A DNA stretch of 64,000 bases from Asterochloris sp. CNOR1 (GCA_963969365.1 OZ017750.1:868001-932000); one strand, 5' to 3'; positions 34,101-45,780 are shown, counted from the stretch's first letter. Numbers and translations: made by a program. The notes: generated by a model not told the origin, from the sequence alone.

Positions 34101-36381
34101 ACGCTGTGGCTCTGCAGCAGGAGGTGGCGGACCTGAGGCAGCAGGTAAGGAGCCCATGCCATTCCCCTGCCGCAAAGGCCTGCTTGCTGCTTGGCTGCTC
34201 GGCAGGTGCAGGTGCAGCCTCATGCTTGAACCTCAGCCAGGCGGGCTGGTCGCATTGCCTTTCTGCATGTCAGCAGCCCCAGGCTGTGGTGGTGGCAGGT
34301 GGCATCAGGTCACTGCCCCTCTGACTCGGACTGCTGTGGCCACAGCTGCAGGTGTTGCAGATGCAGCTGGCGTCAGTGCATGCTGAGCAGGCAGCCCCAG
34401 CAGCACCTCTGCCTGCGCCCACCTCCAGCTGCGGGGTGAACACCACCTTCGTCTGGCGGCCAGAGGCAGGCAGCAGCCGCAGGGGCAGCCCAGCGTGCTC
34501 GCCTCAGCAGGCCAGCTCAAGTGCCGCACTGCAGTCTATCGCTGCGGCAGGCTCTGCCCTTGATGTGGTGACCCAGGAAGAGGACAAGTCACTCCACCAG
34601 GTACAGCTGTCAGAGCGTGCCAGGGGAGGGGAGCCAGACCGGCATGGTGGCCAGCACGGCGCCGGCATGAGGCAGCAGCATGGGCCGCTGCAGAGCACTG
34701 GCAGCCCCTCTAGCGCTGCTCCCATGCCCAGGCACCCAGCTGACCTGCAGCCGCCGCCTGCTGCTGCCACATTGAAGGATGAAGGGCACGCCAGCGAGCA
34801 GAGCTTTGCCTCGAGCACTGCCCGCAGCAGTGTGGCCAGCAGGAGGCCAGAGGGTGGCGCAGCAGCTCATGCGAGGCTGCTACACCTGCAGCAGCTGGAG
34901 CCGGGCACTCCCCCGGCCTCTGGCGGCCGGGACAGTGATCAGTCACTGGGCTTGGCCAGGCCAGACAGCCCCGGCACGCAGAGCCCGGCTGGCACGGCAG
35001 AGCAGAGCTGGCTACCAGAGGGAGGACCTGCGAGTCTCCCAGACGAGCAGGCAGCGCAACAGCAGCCAGGGCCTGCACAACACGGCACTCCTGCTGCTGG
35101 TGCTGGGGTGGAGCACCGCGCTTTGGCCAGCCATGCAGCAGCAGAGGCTGGGCAGGGCAGCGGGCAGCAGCCCGCAGGCAGCGTGCTGCCGACTGCGCTG
35201 TGGCAGAAGCAGAGTGTGCTGGCCGGCAGGCTGCACAGCCAGGGGCGCCCCTCTGCACTGCTTCATCACAGCAGCAGCAGCAACGACCTGGCGCCCAGCC
35301 TGAGCTCTGATGGGGAGGACCCCGGCCCCATGGCTGGTGCAGAGCAGAGCCTGCCATCTAATCTGGATTCTGCCTGGGGCAGCATGGACCAGAGCAGCGC
35401 CCCCCAGGCCGCCAGCACAGGCATGCTGGAAGCCTCGCCCCAGCCCAGCAGGCCGCCGCTGCTCGATGCGAGGAGATCCACAGCCGCCAGCAGCTTGGGC
35501 GCCCTGCGCTCTGGCACTGCGCCAGGCAGGGAACACGTGCGGGCCTGTGGGGCGGGGCCAGGGCTGCGCAGCTCCAGCACAGGGGCCCCTGCCACCAGTG
35601 GCTGCATGTCCATTGTGCGCACGCAGTTCCTCCCGGCGCCAGAGCCCTCGGAATCGGACGACGATGAGGTGAGAGGGGGGGCTGCAGGTTGGTGACTCGA
35701 TGGTCCATGTTGCCCAGCTCTGTTCCACGCTGCAGCTGAGATGTTGGGGGCACCTGTCCTGCTGGATGCAACAGCCCTGACAAACCTTGTCAGTGTGCCG
35801 TGCTCAATGGGCTGCACGCAGCTCCAATGTGCGGTTAGGGACCCAGGACACGCTTCTGTCTGCATGTCCCTCTGGACATATCTTGCTGCAGAACTGGCAG
35901 AGTGGACAGGGTACAAGTCTCTAACTTTGAATGCGGGGACCAGCAACCCGCGAGAGTGGCTGCTGCAGGATGCTAGGCTGGAACGGAAGTATGGCATCAT
36001 GCGCGGCATCAGCAGTGATGGCAATGATGACAGCACAGCCGTCATTGCAGCAGGTGACCTGCTCTTTGAGCCCAATGACTGAGATAGTCCAGCATGTGAT
36101 CAGCTGTGCTTTAGCATTCTGTAAGGCTTCACTGCTGCATTTCAGTGTTGTCATTCTGCCCTGCAGATCCAGATAGCAGTTTCCTGCCAGACATGTCGCT
36201 GGACTCGCGCCTGTACCTGCAGATGCATGGCCTGCTGCAAGCTTCAGCTGCTGTACCCCTCTTTGCATCGCCAGCTGCAATCGTGAGCAATCCCATGTTG
36301 CCACCATTGACGACAAGGCGGCATCCTGCGGATGTGACACTGAGAGCTCTGGACAAAGGCAGCACCATTGACCTTGTCTAG
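31171..36381 (+). CDS. STIL: STIL/Ana2/SAS-5-like centriole duplication protein
   Basis: Eleven exons join in phase: 31171-31404, 31480-31603, 31743-31918, 32136-32378, 32674-32833, 32987-33163, 33348-33437, 33609-34144, 34346-35687, 35892-36053 and 36167-36381 (1,152 aa; animal STIL is about 1,290). The family recruits SAS-6 to start the cartwheel of a new centriole under Plk4 control. Three blocks match animal STIL. First, the N-terminal domain: FPSSRRCLWDRTCTGQALTL, GLLSMDQARSLLPLLADDP and VPVVGVWVSGV followed by HPLVWAACLKFLAS (residues about 50-310). Second, a short central coiled coil: ALQQEVADLRQQ joined to LQVLQMQLASVHAEQ (about 568-597). Third, a STAN motif near the end: MSLDSRLYLQMHGLLQA (about 1090-1106). 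The linkers are Ser/Gly/Pro/Gln-rich and disordered, as in animals. The start at 31171 is the only in-frame ATG before the first conserved block. Confidence 0.87.
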
Positions 36382-36512
36382 CTGCTCTAGCATACCCTGC
36401 AGTGCTCCTCCTGATGTTCCGTGACCAGTCAAGCTGTGAATTTGCCAAACTCTCTCTGCTGCATTGATGCTGGCAAGACTGAATTCATTTCACTTGGCGT
36501 TCACTGTGAGCT

Positions 36513-37229
36513 TCACTTCTTATGCCTATTCAGTCTTCTGCGCTTTCTGAGCTTATGCCTGCACCAGGTAAGGCTGGGTCAGGATGCTTGCTTCCACGAG
36601 ACGCACAGATGTGGATTGTGCTTACGGTTTAAGGCCAGCCCCGTTGATGCATGTTCTGAAGGGACATCAACAATGCCCAGAGACAGTAGCATGCATGCTC
36701 ACTTATTCATTTTCTTCTTGCGTTTCCGCCTGACACTGTCTGCTCTCATGGGCAGCAGCCCGCTCTGCTCCTCCAGCCACAGTATGCGCCTGGCAATGGG
36801 CAGCAGGAAGAGCTCTCTTGGCACATAGCGAGCTGCTGGCGGCTGAAGCCATTTGGGCCGGGCCACTGAGCCTAGCCGGCCTCTGGCATACTCAGCATGC
36901 CCGTCCCTCAGCACTTGCTCTGCAGCTGTGCCATACTGTCCTGCCCATAGAATCTGCGGCAAGCGCCTGCCACTGAAGGGGAAGGCTTGTCCTTGCTGCT
37001 GGAAAGATGGCCACGCTGTGTTCACACTAGTGAGGGCACCTGCACACACCAGGCTGTGTGACATTCGTGAAGCACAGTAGAGGACAAGCACTGAGCTTTC
37101 CAGACCTGTTAGGGGATATGCTGAGCTGCTGGACTCTGCCTCTGCAGTGGTGCTGCATGAACACCGAAGCTCAATGTCAAGCACTCCTCTTCGACATGAT
37201 CTTCTTGCCAGCTGCCTGATCACAGACAT
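36513..37229 (-). CDS. mS38: mitochondrial small ribosomal subunit protein mS38 (AURKAIP1/COX24 family)
   Basis: Two exons: 37229-36703 and 36558-36513, 190 aa. The family is marked by a short basic C-terminal tail that binds rRNA in the mitoribosome. The tail here is split by the intron: exon 1 ends DSVRRKRKKKMN with two bases of the Lys codon, and exon 2 completes it as KHKLRKRRRLNRHKK, then TGA. The phase match (AA, then G) and the exact family word KMNKHK make the join very likely. Without the splice the protein would stop just after MNK. The N-terminal part, starting MSVIRQLARRSCRRG, is a good mitochondrial presequence. The gene is convergent with the STIL homologue, 131 bases between stops. 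Confidence 0.85.
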
Positions 37230-37591
37230 GCGTATCCTGGCTGCAACGCAGCCCAATGCAAGAAAGGAAATGTCGAGTGTCAGTTGCTACATATGGCCAT
37301 GCACGCTCTTGGCCGCCTAGTGGGAACAAAGAAGAGATGCCTGCTGCCTCAGGCGCAGCCGTGCACTGCTCTGCATTGCATGAGACGCATTAAGCGGAAC
37401 AGAAGGGAGGGCAGGAACAAGGGGCCATGGGCAGTCATCCATTGCCAGATACGCAAGGTGATGGCATCTGACTGAAAAGGCAAACTTAGGCGAGCTCCGG
37501 CATTTACAACACAGCAGACATGTTGGTCAGACAATCAGCATCTCTGGTAGTGGGTGCTGTGATGCTTGTAGCAGGTTTCAGTGGAGGACGT

Positions 37592-38996
37592 CTATGGAAA
37601 TAGTGGCTCTGCTGCGCAAATATCATAGTACTCCCCCTTCTTGCGGTTCTGCAGGACAGGGTCACACTGCTGACAGCGTGCAGCGAGCGCCACCCTGTAG
37701 TCTTGAGCGCACACACCTGCATAGCGCACAGCTGGACTGTGTCTACAACAGCCACCCCTCCATCAATGTCGGTCAAGCTGCTGCCCTGCACACAACATTG
37801 AAGCCTGCCATCAAGCACAAAGACCTCAGCAGGTGAGCACTATGCCCCCACAGGGGCACCACAAGTGAATGAGTGCGTTGCACACAGACTGCTCTCACCT
37901 CCTCACACTGCAGGGGCCATTGCTTCTGCTTCAGCTGATTGGAAAAGGGGCGCTGCAGACGCTTGGCAATGGTCAGATGAGGGGTGCAGGGACGCTCATC
38001 AGTGCAGGAAAACCCTGCTTCAGCAAAGTGCAGCCTGAGCGCCTTTGACAGGCTTAGCAGGTGCTGGCAGCCCTCGTCCTGCACAAGGTCCAGATACAGC
38101 ACCTGCAGGGTGACAGAGTGCCGTCTGAGGACCTGTGCCAAGATGAGCAGTCACATGTAGATGACGCCGAGCTGAGCGCTTGCTGAGACACTGGCAGCTG
38201 TTCCCTTGTATCAGGCCTCAGCAGAGTACATGCAGGGATGGAAGCAGGTGCTGAGCACTCGAGCCAGGCCGAACAGGTGCTGGCAGTTCGTGTTGCCAGC
38301 CAGAGGCTGGATTCCAGCCCCTGCTGGTCAGGGTGAGCGTCAGGAGCTCACCATTCAACAGTGTGTAAGATGAGACTGATAAATCTTGATGGGGATGGTC
38401 CAGCCACAAAAGCTGGCAGCAAGACCTAGTGACAAGCAACATCACAGCAGACTCACCTGCCCCCGGAAGTGGCCCAGGCCCCTGAAGGTCAGCTGGAAAG
38501 GGGCGGCCGGCAGGCCTGCAGCCGCACCCAGAGCTCGCAGCTTGGCAGTGGCCGCTGTCAGGGCAGCAGTGGCCTCCTTTCGGCGCTCAGGCGGGATTGC
38601 CATCACGCTGAGGGTGATGTGGGCTGTCGCTGCCTCCACGAAGCACTGCTTGAGCTTCTTGCTATGCCCCAGCAGCGCCGCCTGCACCTCCTCTATTGCT
38701 GCGACCAGCTGCGGCATCTGGCAGAGCTGCACCGCCAGGAAGTGGGTTGGACGTGGCTTGGCAGGCTCCTGTTGGTTCCTGTACCTTCAACACATGGAGG
38801 TGAAGTCTGGACTTGTGTCTGAATTGTCAATGAAACGGGTGCGGTCTTACCTTTTGTAGCTGGCCTTGGACCTGCCACTGGCAGCAGCGGGCTGAGGTGG
38901 CCTTTGCTGCAGTAAGCTCTCCTCATCTCCAGCCTGCTCAAGGACTTCCTGTGTGCCATCAGAGAGTGCACCAGCATTGGTGCTGTCCAAACTCAT
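37592..38996 (-). CDS. AKAP7-like 2H phosphoesterase (2'-5' RNA ligase-like)
   Basis: Five exons join in phase: 38996-38851, 38784-38457, 38102-37899, 37785-37717 and 37648-37592, giving 267 aa. The core starts PTHFLAVQLCQMPQL. The two His-x-Thr/Ser-type catalytic motifs of the 2H superfamily are present: AHITLSVM (about residues 103-110) and PHLTIAKRL (about 199-207). The end reads VVDTVQLCAMQ and KKGEYYDICAAEPLFP, as in the AKAP7 NLS domain family (the central domain of AKAP7 and its plant relatives). Related enzymes cleave 2'-5' oligoadenylates or cyclic phosphates; the substrate here is unknown. It is divergent from the Cu-ATPase gene, with 217 bases between starts. Confidence 0.85.
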
Positions 38997-39213
38997 GTCA
39001 GCTCTTGATTTTGCTGATGCTGTGATATAAGAGGGAATTGCTTTGTTAGCCAGACAAAGTCAGTAGCACCCTTTCTATGTGGCAAGATAAGTCTCGAGCA
39101 GGACAGACGCCGAGTCATCTGCTGTTAGGAGCCTATGTGACGCCTAGCTAGGTCAGATCCAACTACTAATCTTCACCAAGCTCACAACACTGAGTGCGGG
39201 GGAAAGGCTGGCT
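38997..39213. promoter_or_regulatory. divergent promoter region (AKAP7-like / Cu-ATPase)
   Basis: A 217-base spacer between two divergent start codons, so both promoters should lie here. The copper-responsive core GTAC seen in chlorophyte Cu-regulated genes was looked for and is not present in the spacer, so no copper regulation is claimed. Confidence 0.3.
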
Positions 39214-42200
39214 ATGAGGCCTCTAATGCGCCAGTGCAGGGCCCTGAGCTGCGGGGTCCTGCCTGCGACATGCTTACCCCATGGACTGCTTGCGGTTCCA
39301 ATTAGATGGCAGCCTAGGATCATTCCCAATGGATCCTTGACAGCAATGCAACATAGCAGCATATTCTGTCACAGTGCGCACGCTGCGTCGCCAGTGCCTG
39401 CACAAGGCACCACGAGCACCACAGCACAGGGTGAGGAGTGCTTGCTGCAAGCTACATCTGCTTTTTGTGTTGCACCGGTCTGTGGCCAGTCAACATCTCA
39501 ACACATTCCACACTGCTTGTGCAGACTCTGCTGCGCTTCTGCTAGAGGTCAATGGTATGAAATGCGGGGGTTGCTCAGCCTCTGTGAAGCGAATCCTGGA
39601 GGGCCAGCCTGGAGTGCAGGCAGCAGCTGTGAATCTGCTCACTGAGAGTGCAGTGGTGCGTGTGCCCAGCACAGTTGACCTGGAGTTATTCGGGCCCCAA
39701 GCTGCCCAGGCGCTTACACAGAAGGTGGGCAGCAGGGACAGGGTTGACCTGGTGCAGTCAGCTGCCTGCTTGGGGCCAGTTTTACTGGCATGACTGTCTG
39801 TCAATGCGTCAACTTGTTTTCTGGGGTTGCCCTGGCTTTCATTGCCACCGGCCTATTTCAGGCAGTGCAGCTCACCAGGTGCAGGGTGCCCTGCAGCCTC
39901 ACTACCTGCAGGGTGACTACACTGTCAGGCCTGAGGCAGCCGGCAGCACATACCTACCTGTCTGGGAACTACAGTCTGCTCTGAGGGGCTTGCCTCTAAG
40001 GTGTGCACCGCCAACGAGAGTCCCGCAGTGATGCAGGGCAAGTTGAGCCTCACTGCTCCGCAGCAACAAGCCACTGCAACGCAACAGTGGATCTGCTGCC
40101 CTGCAGAATGTTCAGAGCACGCAAGCCTACTTTCCTGCGCAACAAATCAGATGTCCTTGCAGCACAGTCCTGTCCGTCCTGTACCCTGCAGGGCTTCCCC
40201 TCCAAGGTGCGCAGCGGCGACGAGGGTCTCCTAGGCAATGCAGAGCAGGCTGAGGCTTCCAAGCAGGTGGAGCTACGACGCTCCATGCTGGACCTGGCCA
40301 TTGCGTGGAGCCTGGCCCTGATCTGCTGCACGCACCATCTTGGGCACTGGCTGCACAGCCTGGGCCTGCACTCGGTGGCCCACCTCCCGGTGCTCAACAC
40401 GATGCACCAGGTCTTCAGCAACCCGGCGGCCAGCGCTGCGCTGGGCGCTTTTGCGCTGCTGGGGCCTGGCCGGAAGCTGCTGGTCGATGGGTCAGCCTCA
40501 CTGGCCAGGTGAAACGCAGCAGAAACCACTCGTGTAGACAAGTGAGGTAAAGCAGCGTTGGCGAGAGGATTGGTGCCCTGCTTAAGCATGGTAGCTAGCT
40601 GCTGGTTGATGGGGCAGCCCTACTTGCCAGTGGGGCTAGACAATGCTGCAGCACGGCCATGGGGACATGTCAACCCGGCTGCCTCCTGCACATCCGGCCC
40701 TGGGGGTGTCCAGGCAGTGCTGCACACTACGTGGCAATGAGAGCCTGTGCTCAGGTAGAGGAGGCGTTTTTCAGACCCTTGATGCGCACTGCTGGCCCTG
40801 AGCAGAAGGTTCACCTGCCTGCAGGGGCAACCCCAACATGAATAGCCTCATCGGCCTGGGGGCTGCAACATCCTTCACGGCCGGCGCCGCATCGCTTGCA
40901 GTCCCAGGCATGGGCCTGGAGGTGTCTTTTCTGGAGGAGCCTGTCATGCTGCTGGCCTTCGTGCTGCTGGGGCGCGCACTTGAGTCACGGGCGCGCCTCA
41001 AGGCATCAGGTCTGCCAGGCAGCTGCTACAGACCTGGGCCGGACCAAGACAAAGAGGGCAGCTGGAATTCGCTGTGCGCAGTGTGCACTGTTGGGGACCG
41101 GGCAGTATCTACACCCATGAACAGCTTCAGTTATTGACTTGACCTGCAGCTCACTGTCCTTGAGCCATTGCTGTCATCTGTGACTGTGCCTGAGCTGCCC
41201 TGCACCCCCAAAGCAGCTTGCAGCAGTCTGGCGATTGAAGCCTTCATGTTCCTCTCGAGGCTCTGCAGTTGAGCAGACACGGCAGTGGGCCTTAGCCTGG
41301 CTGTTAGGCCACACAGCAAAGTTGCATGCGTTCCCATGCTGCAGCTGACCTGCGCACGCTGGCGCGCCTCATCCCCGCACAGTCCCGCCTGGTGCTGGAC
41401 GCCCCCAGCCAGCAGCAGGGGCCAGCCGCCGACCACGAGCCCGACTCTGTGTCAGTGCCTACCTCCAGCGTGAGGGCGGGCGACCTCCTCAGGGTGCTCC
41501 CTGGGGAGCGCATCCCCGTCGATGGGGAGGTCCTGCAGGGCACGTGCTCTGTGGACGAGTCCATGCTCACAGGGGAGTCTGTGCTAGTGGCCAAGCAGGC
41601 CGGCGCCCAGGTGAGGTGCCTGCCCTCTGCTGCAGTTGGAGGCTGTGGCAGAGCTCATGTGGCCTGTGCCTCAATTTGTCTGGCCCGCTTCACTCCCCAC
41701 TGCAACAAGCTGGCACAGACATCTGCAAACCTTGCCTAGCCCGCAAGTGAGGCCCGGCCCGCATGTCTTGCCCCCCCAGCCCCATGCCCCCAGCACAGGC
41801 GACCTGAATCTGGACAGGCACAGCCACAGCGCCTCCCCTGCTGCAGGTGACGGCAGGCACAGTGAACTACGAGGGCCCCATCACTGTGAAGGCCACCTCC
41901 ACTGGGGCAGACTCTACCCTGGCCGGCATCGGCCGCCTGGTGGCAGATGCCCAGGGCCGGGAGGCACCTGTGCAGCGCCTGGCTGACTCTGTGGCGGGCA
42001 AGTTCTGCTGGACCATCATGGCCGCCTCTGCAGCCACCTTCAGTTTCTGGGCAGCAGCAGGTGGGCCTCTGTCTTGCAATCAGGCTGCAGCATGGCAGTC
42101 CCCCGCAGGGCCTCCCAAGAACCTGCCTGCATGGGATGATGTGACTGGCTGCCAGACTGCTGCCCTCGTCAAGGCAGATTTGCCCGTATCGTACAGTCTC

Positions 42201-44219
42201 TACCGACTATGCCCCTCCACCTTGCCCAGCACCCTGGCCCTGGTCTCAGCCCCGTCAGTGCCTCTGCAGGCGGCGCCCTCTTCCCCTCAGTCATCGAGGC
42301 AGCAGGCATGTCAGGCGGCAACCCAGCAGTCCTGCTGGGACTGAAGCTGGCGGTGGATGTGATGGTGGTGGCCTGCCCCTGCGCCCTGGGGCTGGCCACC
42401 CCCACAGCAGTGCTGGTCGCCTCCAGCGTGGGTGCCCGCAGGGGGCTGCTCCTGCGGGGCGGGGACGTGCTCGAGCGCCTGGCTGCTGTGGACGTCGTGG
42501 CCTTTGACAAGACGGGCACGCTCACGCAGGGCAGGCTGCGCCTGGTGGGCATGCATGCGGGGGAGGGCGTGGAGGAGGGGCAGCTGCTGGCCTGGGCCGC
42601 AGCGGTGGAGAGGTCTACGCGGCACCCCCTGGCTGACGCTGTGATGCTGGCTGCACGCCAGCAGCAGGTGGAGGTGAGCCATTGGACTTCAGACCGTCAG
42701 GCTTCTTGCCATATTGCTCTTTCACCATTCCCCAGTGTTGGGCCCCCCAGACACATGCAGCCACAGACGCCTGCGTTCAGGATGGCACCCCAGACATGCC
42801 CTGAAGGCTCTGCATGCTGCCTGTAGGTCCCTGGTGCAGCTGCCACATCCACAGAGCCTGGACTGGGAGCCCGCGGCACAGTGGGCGACCAGCAGGTTGC
42901 AGTGGGCAAGCTCGACTGGGTGCAGCAGCAGGCACAGCTGGACTCTAACACCCACCCCGAGAGCCTCGGAGCATCTCTGCAGGGACAGTCTGTGGTGTAT
43001 GTGGGCGTGCAGGGCAGAGGGGTGGTGGGAGCCCTGGGCTTTGCAGGTGACCAGATGCTGCGCGCATATGATGCTTCTTTCTATTCTATTCAACTTGTAA
43101 TGGTCCCAGCGCACCGACTCCATACCTTGAGCACTTTCCGCCCAGCGCTTGTCACTGCCAGAGACAGGCTGGCAGTGGCAAGTAGGCTGTAGCCATTGAC
43201 TTTTCTCCTGCATTTGCCAGTGATCTATGCTGCGACAAGCCTTATCTGTGCTGCAGCCCTTGATCTGAGGCTCACGTCAGGTGCATTCCTGCTGGTGCAG
43301 ACACTCTGAGGTCGGATGCGCAGGGCGTGGTGCAGCAACTCAAACACATGGGCACGCAGGTGCTGCTCCTCTCCGGCGACACCCAGCCAGCAGTGGACGG
43401 CATAGCCCAGCAGGCTGGGATTGCAGATGGCAGTGCCTGGGGAGGCATGCGTCCTGAGCAGAAGGCGGCCTTTGTGAGGCAGCTACGGGAGCAGGGCAAG
43501 GTGCGGGCCGGGGGTTGCGCTGCCATTTCGGAATGCATGCTTTGGCTTCACGGAGCAGCAGAGCAACCGCAGAGAAGCTGCATGTGTCAGACGAAACCCC
43601 CAGTGGTGTCTGCTGCTCCCACCCTCCATTGCTTGTGGGTGGTGCTGGGTTTTCAGTGCAAACATGCGCGAGTTGCACTTGGCTGGAATGCTCTGCTGAC
43701 CCTTCCCATGGTCCGTCATGCTGCTCAGTAAGCACCACCATGGTCTCTGTTCAACACAATTATGCACCCAACTTGTGCTGCTTGAAGGTGGTGGCCATGG
43801 TGGGTGACGGCGTCAACGATGCCCCAGCTCTGGCAGCTGCCGATGTAGGCATCGCTGTCAGCGGGGGCATGGATGCGGCAGGCGAGGCTGCCTCAGTAGT
43901 GCTCATGGGCGACCGCCTGGGGCAGGTCGTGGAGGCCATAGACTTGGGGCGTGCCACACTGGGCAAGATCAAGCAGAACTTGGTTTGGGCTCTGATATAC
44001 AACATGCTGGGTGTGCCACTGGCAGCCGGAGCGCTACTGCCGGTGTGCGGCATCGCCCTGAACCCGTCTGTTGCTGGCGGCATGATGGCCTTCAGCTCCC
44101 TGGCGGTCGTGACGAACAGTCTGATGCTACGGGCTCAGTTTGGGCAGCAGGGCCTGCCCCTTCATGCCCAGCAGCAGCAGCAATCCTCTCCCTCTCAGAC
44201 ACCCCAAACCCAATCCTAG
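39214..44219 (+). CDS. P1B-1 copper-transporting ATPase, plastid PAA type
   Basis: Ten exons join in phase: 39214-39430, 39525-39724, 40192-40508, 40825-41009, 41345-41610, 41847-42060, 42270-42673, 42827-43046, 43301-43500 and 43788-44219 (884 aa). It pumps Cu(I), in plants into the stroma (PAA1) or thylakoid lumen (PAA2) for plastocyanin. The first about 70 residues form a transit-like leader. One metal-binding domain follows (GMKCGGCSASV, about residue 85). All catalytic marks are intact: TGES (about 383), CPC (about 503), phosphorylation site DKTGT (about 546), RHPLAD, and GDGVND (about 747). The last helices show LIYNMLGV and MMAFSSLAV, the YN and M..SS Cu(I) ligands of P1B-1. PAA1 or PAA2 assignment cannot be made. 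Confidence 0.93.
40475..40634. repeat. duplicated exon edge in a Cu-ATPase intron
   Basis: The last about 35 bases of exon 3 (CTGCTGGTCGATGGGTCAGC, then CTCACTGGCCAG) recur 122 bases downstream in the intron (CTGCTGGTTGATGGGGCAGC, then CCTACTTGCCAG), about 85% identical, including the region of the splice donor. In the copy the donor GT is moved or lost. This looks like a tandem duplication spanning the exon-intron border. Confidence 0.7.
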
Positions 44220-44390
44220 GCTTTTCAGCTGGCAGTCTCTGCTGGCAATGTTTGACTCCTGACGCATGCCCACAACAAGTACAACTTGAGGACGACCCTT
44301 GAACAACTGCACCCATGAAGAAAGAATGCGAGACGAACTTGGAGATTTTTTGAGCTTGCACAGTCTGTCGGGAGACTGCTTGGTGGGAGC

Positions 44391-45040
44391 ATGTCGGGGG
44401 ACAGTCCCAGTAGCTCTCTGCAAAGCCAGCCCTCCTCATGCAGCAGCGGGCACAGCCTGTACAGGCTCGTGAAAGCGGACAACCTTCGCCCTGCCACTGC
44501 GGAAGAGGCCTCGCAGATCTCCCTACTGCTGGCAGGCAAACTTGCCAGGCCTGAACCAACCCTGCGCTCTTCCTCAGGCAACAGTGGCAGCAGCTGCAAA
44601 GCCAGCCTGCGCACTGGCCCCTGTCTGCACTGCGGCGCAACCGGTGAGCTGCGCAGGCCTGCTGTGCAGCGCATCCTTGCAAATGGCGCTATGGTGGCTG
44701 CTGCAGCCCCTGGCCGTTGCTGCAGCCTCAAGAGGCCCTGCCCTGGCATTCACAGTGCACAACTTGCCCTGCAGAGTCACCCCAGTGGAGAAGAGGCCCG
44801 GAGGACAAGCCTTTGCTGTGCAATGCTTGTGGCACGCGCTGGCGGTAAGCCTGTCACCTCATTTTTCTGCCTGTTTCTTCACCCTGCTCTCTAGATGCTG
44901 TTGAATGGCTGTGCAAGGCCCCTGGGCACTCAATACATGCACTGTGCAGGCGGACCAATCAGCTGGACCCCATCTCAAAGACCAAACGCACTCCAGCTCC
45001 TGCCAAGCCTAGGCGGCATAATCTGATGGCCTGGGCCTGA
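44391..45040 (+). CDS. small GATA-type zinc-finger protein
   Basis: Three exons join in phase: 44391-44643, 44775-44844 and 44950-45040, giving 137 aa. The single finger is split by intron 1: CLHCGAT is in exon 1, then [16 protein letters not shown] and NACGTRWRR follow. This is the class IV layout CxxC-18-CxxC with the typical PQWRRGP and CNACG words. GATA factors bind DNA at GATA cores; plant members control light, nitrogen and chloroplast genes. The tail is short and basic ([15 protein letters not shown], then [11 protein letters not shown]). The acceptor at 44950 was preferred over one at 44895, which would stop after three codons. An N-terminal Ser-rich part contains [20 protein letters not shown]. 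Confidence 0.85.
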
Positions 45041-45238
45041 AAGTCTTGCCCAGCAGCGCATGATGTGCTTTCTGTGCCTATCCGCCAGTCCTTCTGTGAG
45101 CACCAACCACCCCCCTGAGACCTGTTTGCCCAGCTTTAAATGTATGCGCCTGCCTTCTGTATCTGCGACCTGCGATAGCCACGAGCCTTTTGTCCTCGCC
45201 TGACATGCACCACTCAATCCTCTGCAGTGTAAGCCCCT

Positions 45239-45780
45239 CTAAAACCTAGTTCGGGGTCTGAACATTTTGGTGTTGCGAGGGGTGCTCAAACCTGCGAGCC
45301 CTCGCTGATCGTAGGTGGGAATGAACTCAAGCTTGTTCATCTCCCGAGCGTTTGTGGTGACACGAGCCACATGGGGCGATAACAAGCGCAGCCCACCCTA
45401 TGCATCACGGTGGCCTGCAAGGTGCCAGGATGGCAGAGATCCACTGAGGAACAGTGTTGACATTTCTCTGTGAGATTGGCCTCCAAAGAGACAAAAATGA
45501 TGGAACATCTGCATGGATGTATGCACAGGGGCAGAGTGCTGGTTGCTGGTTCAATACAGCCTGCCAAGCACCTGTGGGCAGCTTCTGCCAGACTGCTGTC
45601 TGTCCTGTTATGCTGATCCTCAGGAGGCAATGGGGCATGGTCAGCACATGCAACACTTGGCAGAAGTGCTGAGGCCCAGCCCCTCCGCTAGCACCTCGAG
45701 ACACTTGCTTTGCATGTTGATGATGTCTGCCTCAGTCAAGTGTACCCAGGCGTCCACCAGCTTGTTCTGCCTGTGATGAC
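45239..45780 (-). CDS. 3' part of an unrecognised minus-strand gene
   Basis: A good last exon reads on the minus strand from about 45397 (after a CATAG acceptor) to a TAG at 45239. It gives about 52 residues, including HVARVTTNAREMNKLEFIP, then TYDQRGLAGLSTPRNTK and MFRPRTRF at the end. Upstream, about 45763-45650 encodes NKLVDAWVHLTEADIINMQ and continues SKCLEVLAEGLGLS, which also looks like coding sequence. I could not fix the donor between them or the start. In another frame DFWYEFEPAGGVITG is open at about 45810-45765, so one of these is a shadow. Family not recognised. Confidence 0.4.

Noticed and set aside
34710-35728. Long minus-strand open frames (215 and 238 codons) opposite the STIL linker
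   Set aside because: They are shadows of the GC-rich, Ser/Gln-rich linker exon; no recognisable domains and low-complexity composition.
38997-39213. Copper-response element upstream of the Cu-ATPase
   Set aside because: I looked for a GTAC core in the spacer and did not find one, and such a short core would be weak evidence anyway.
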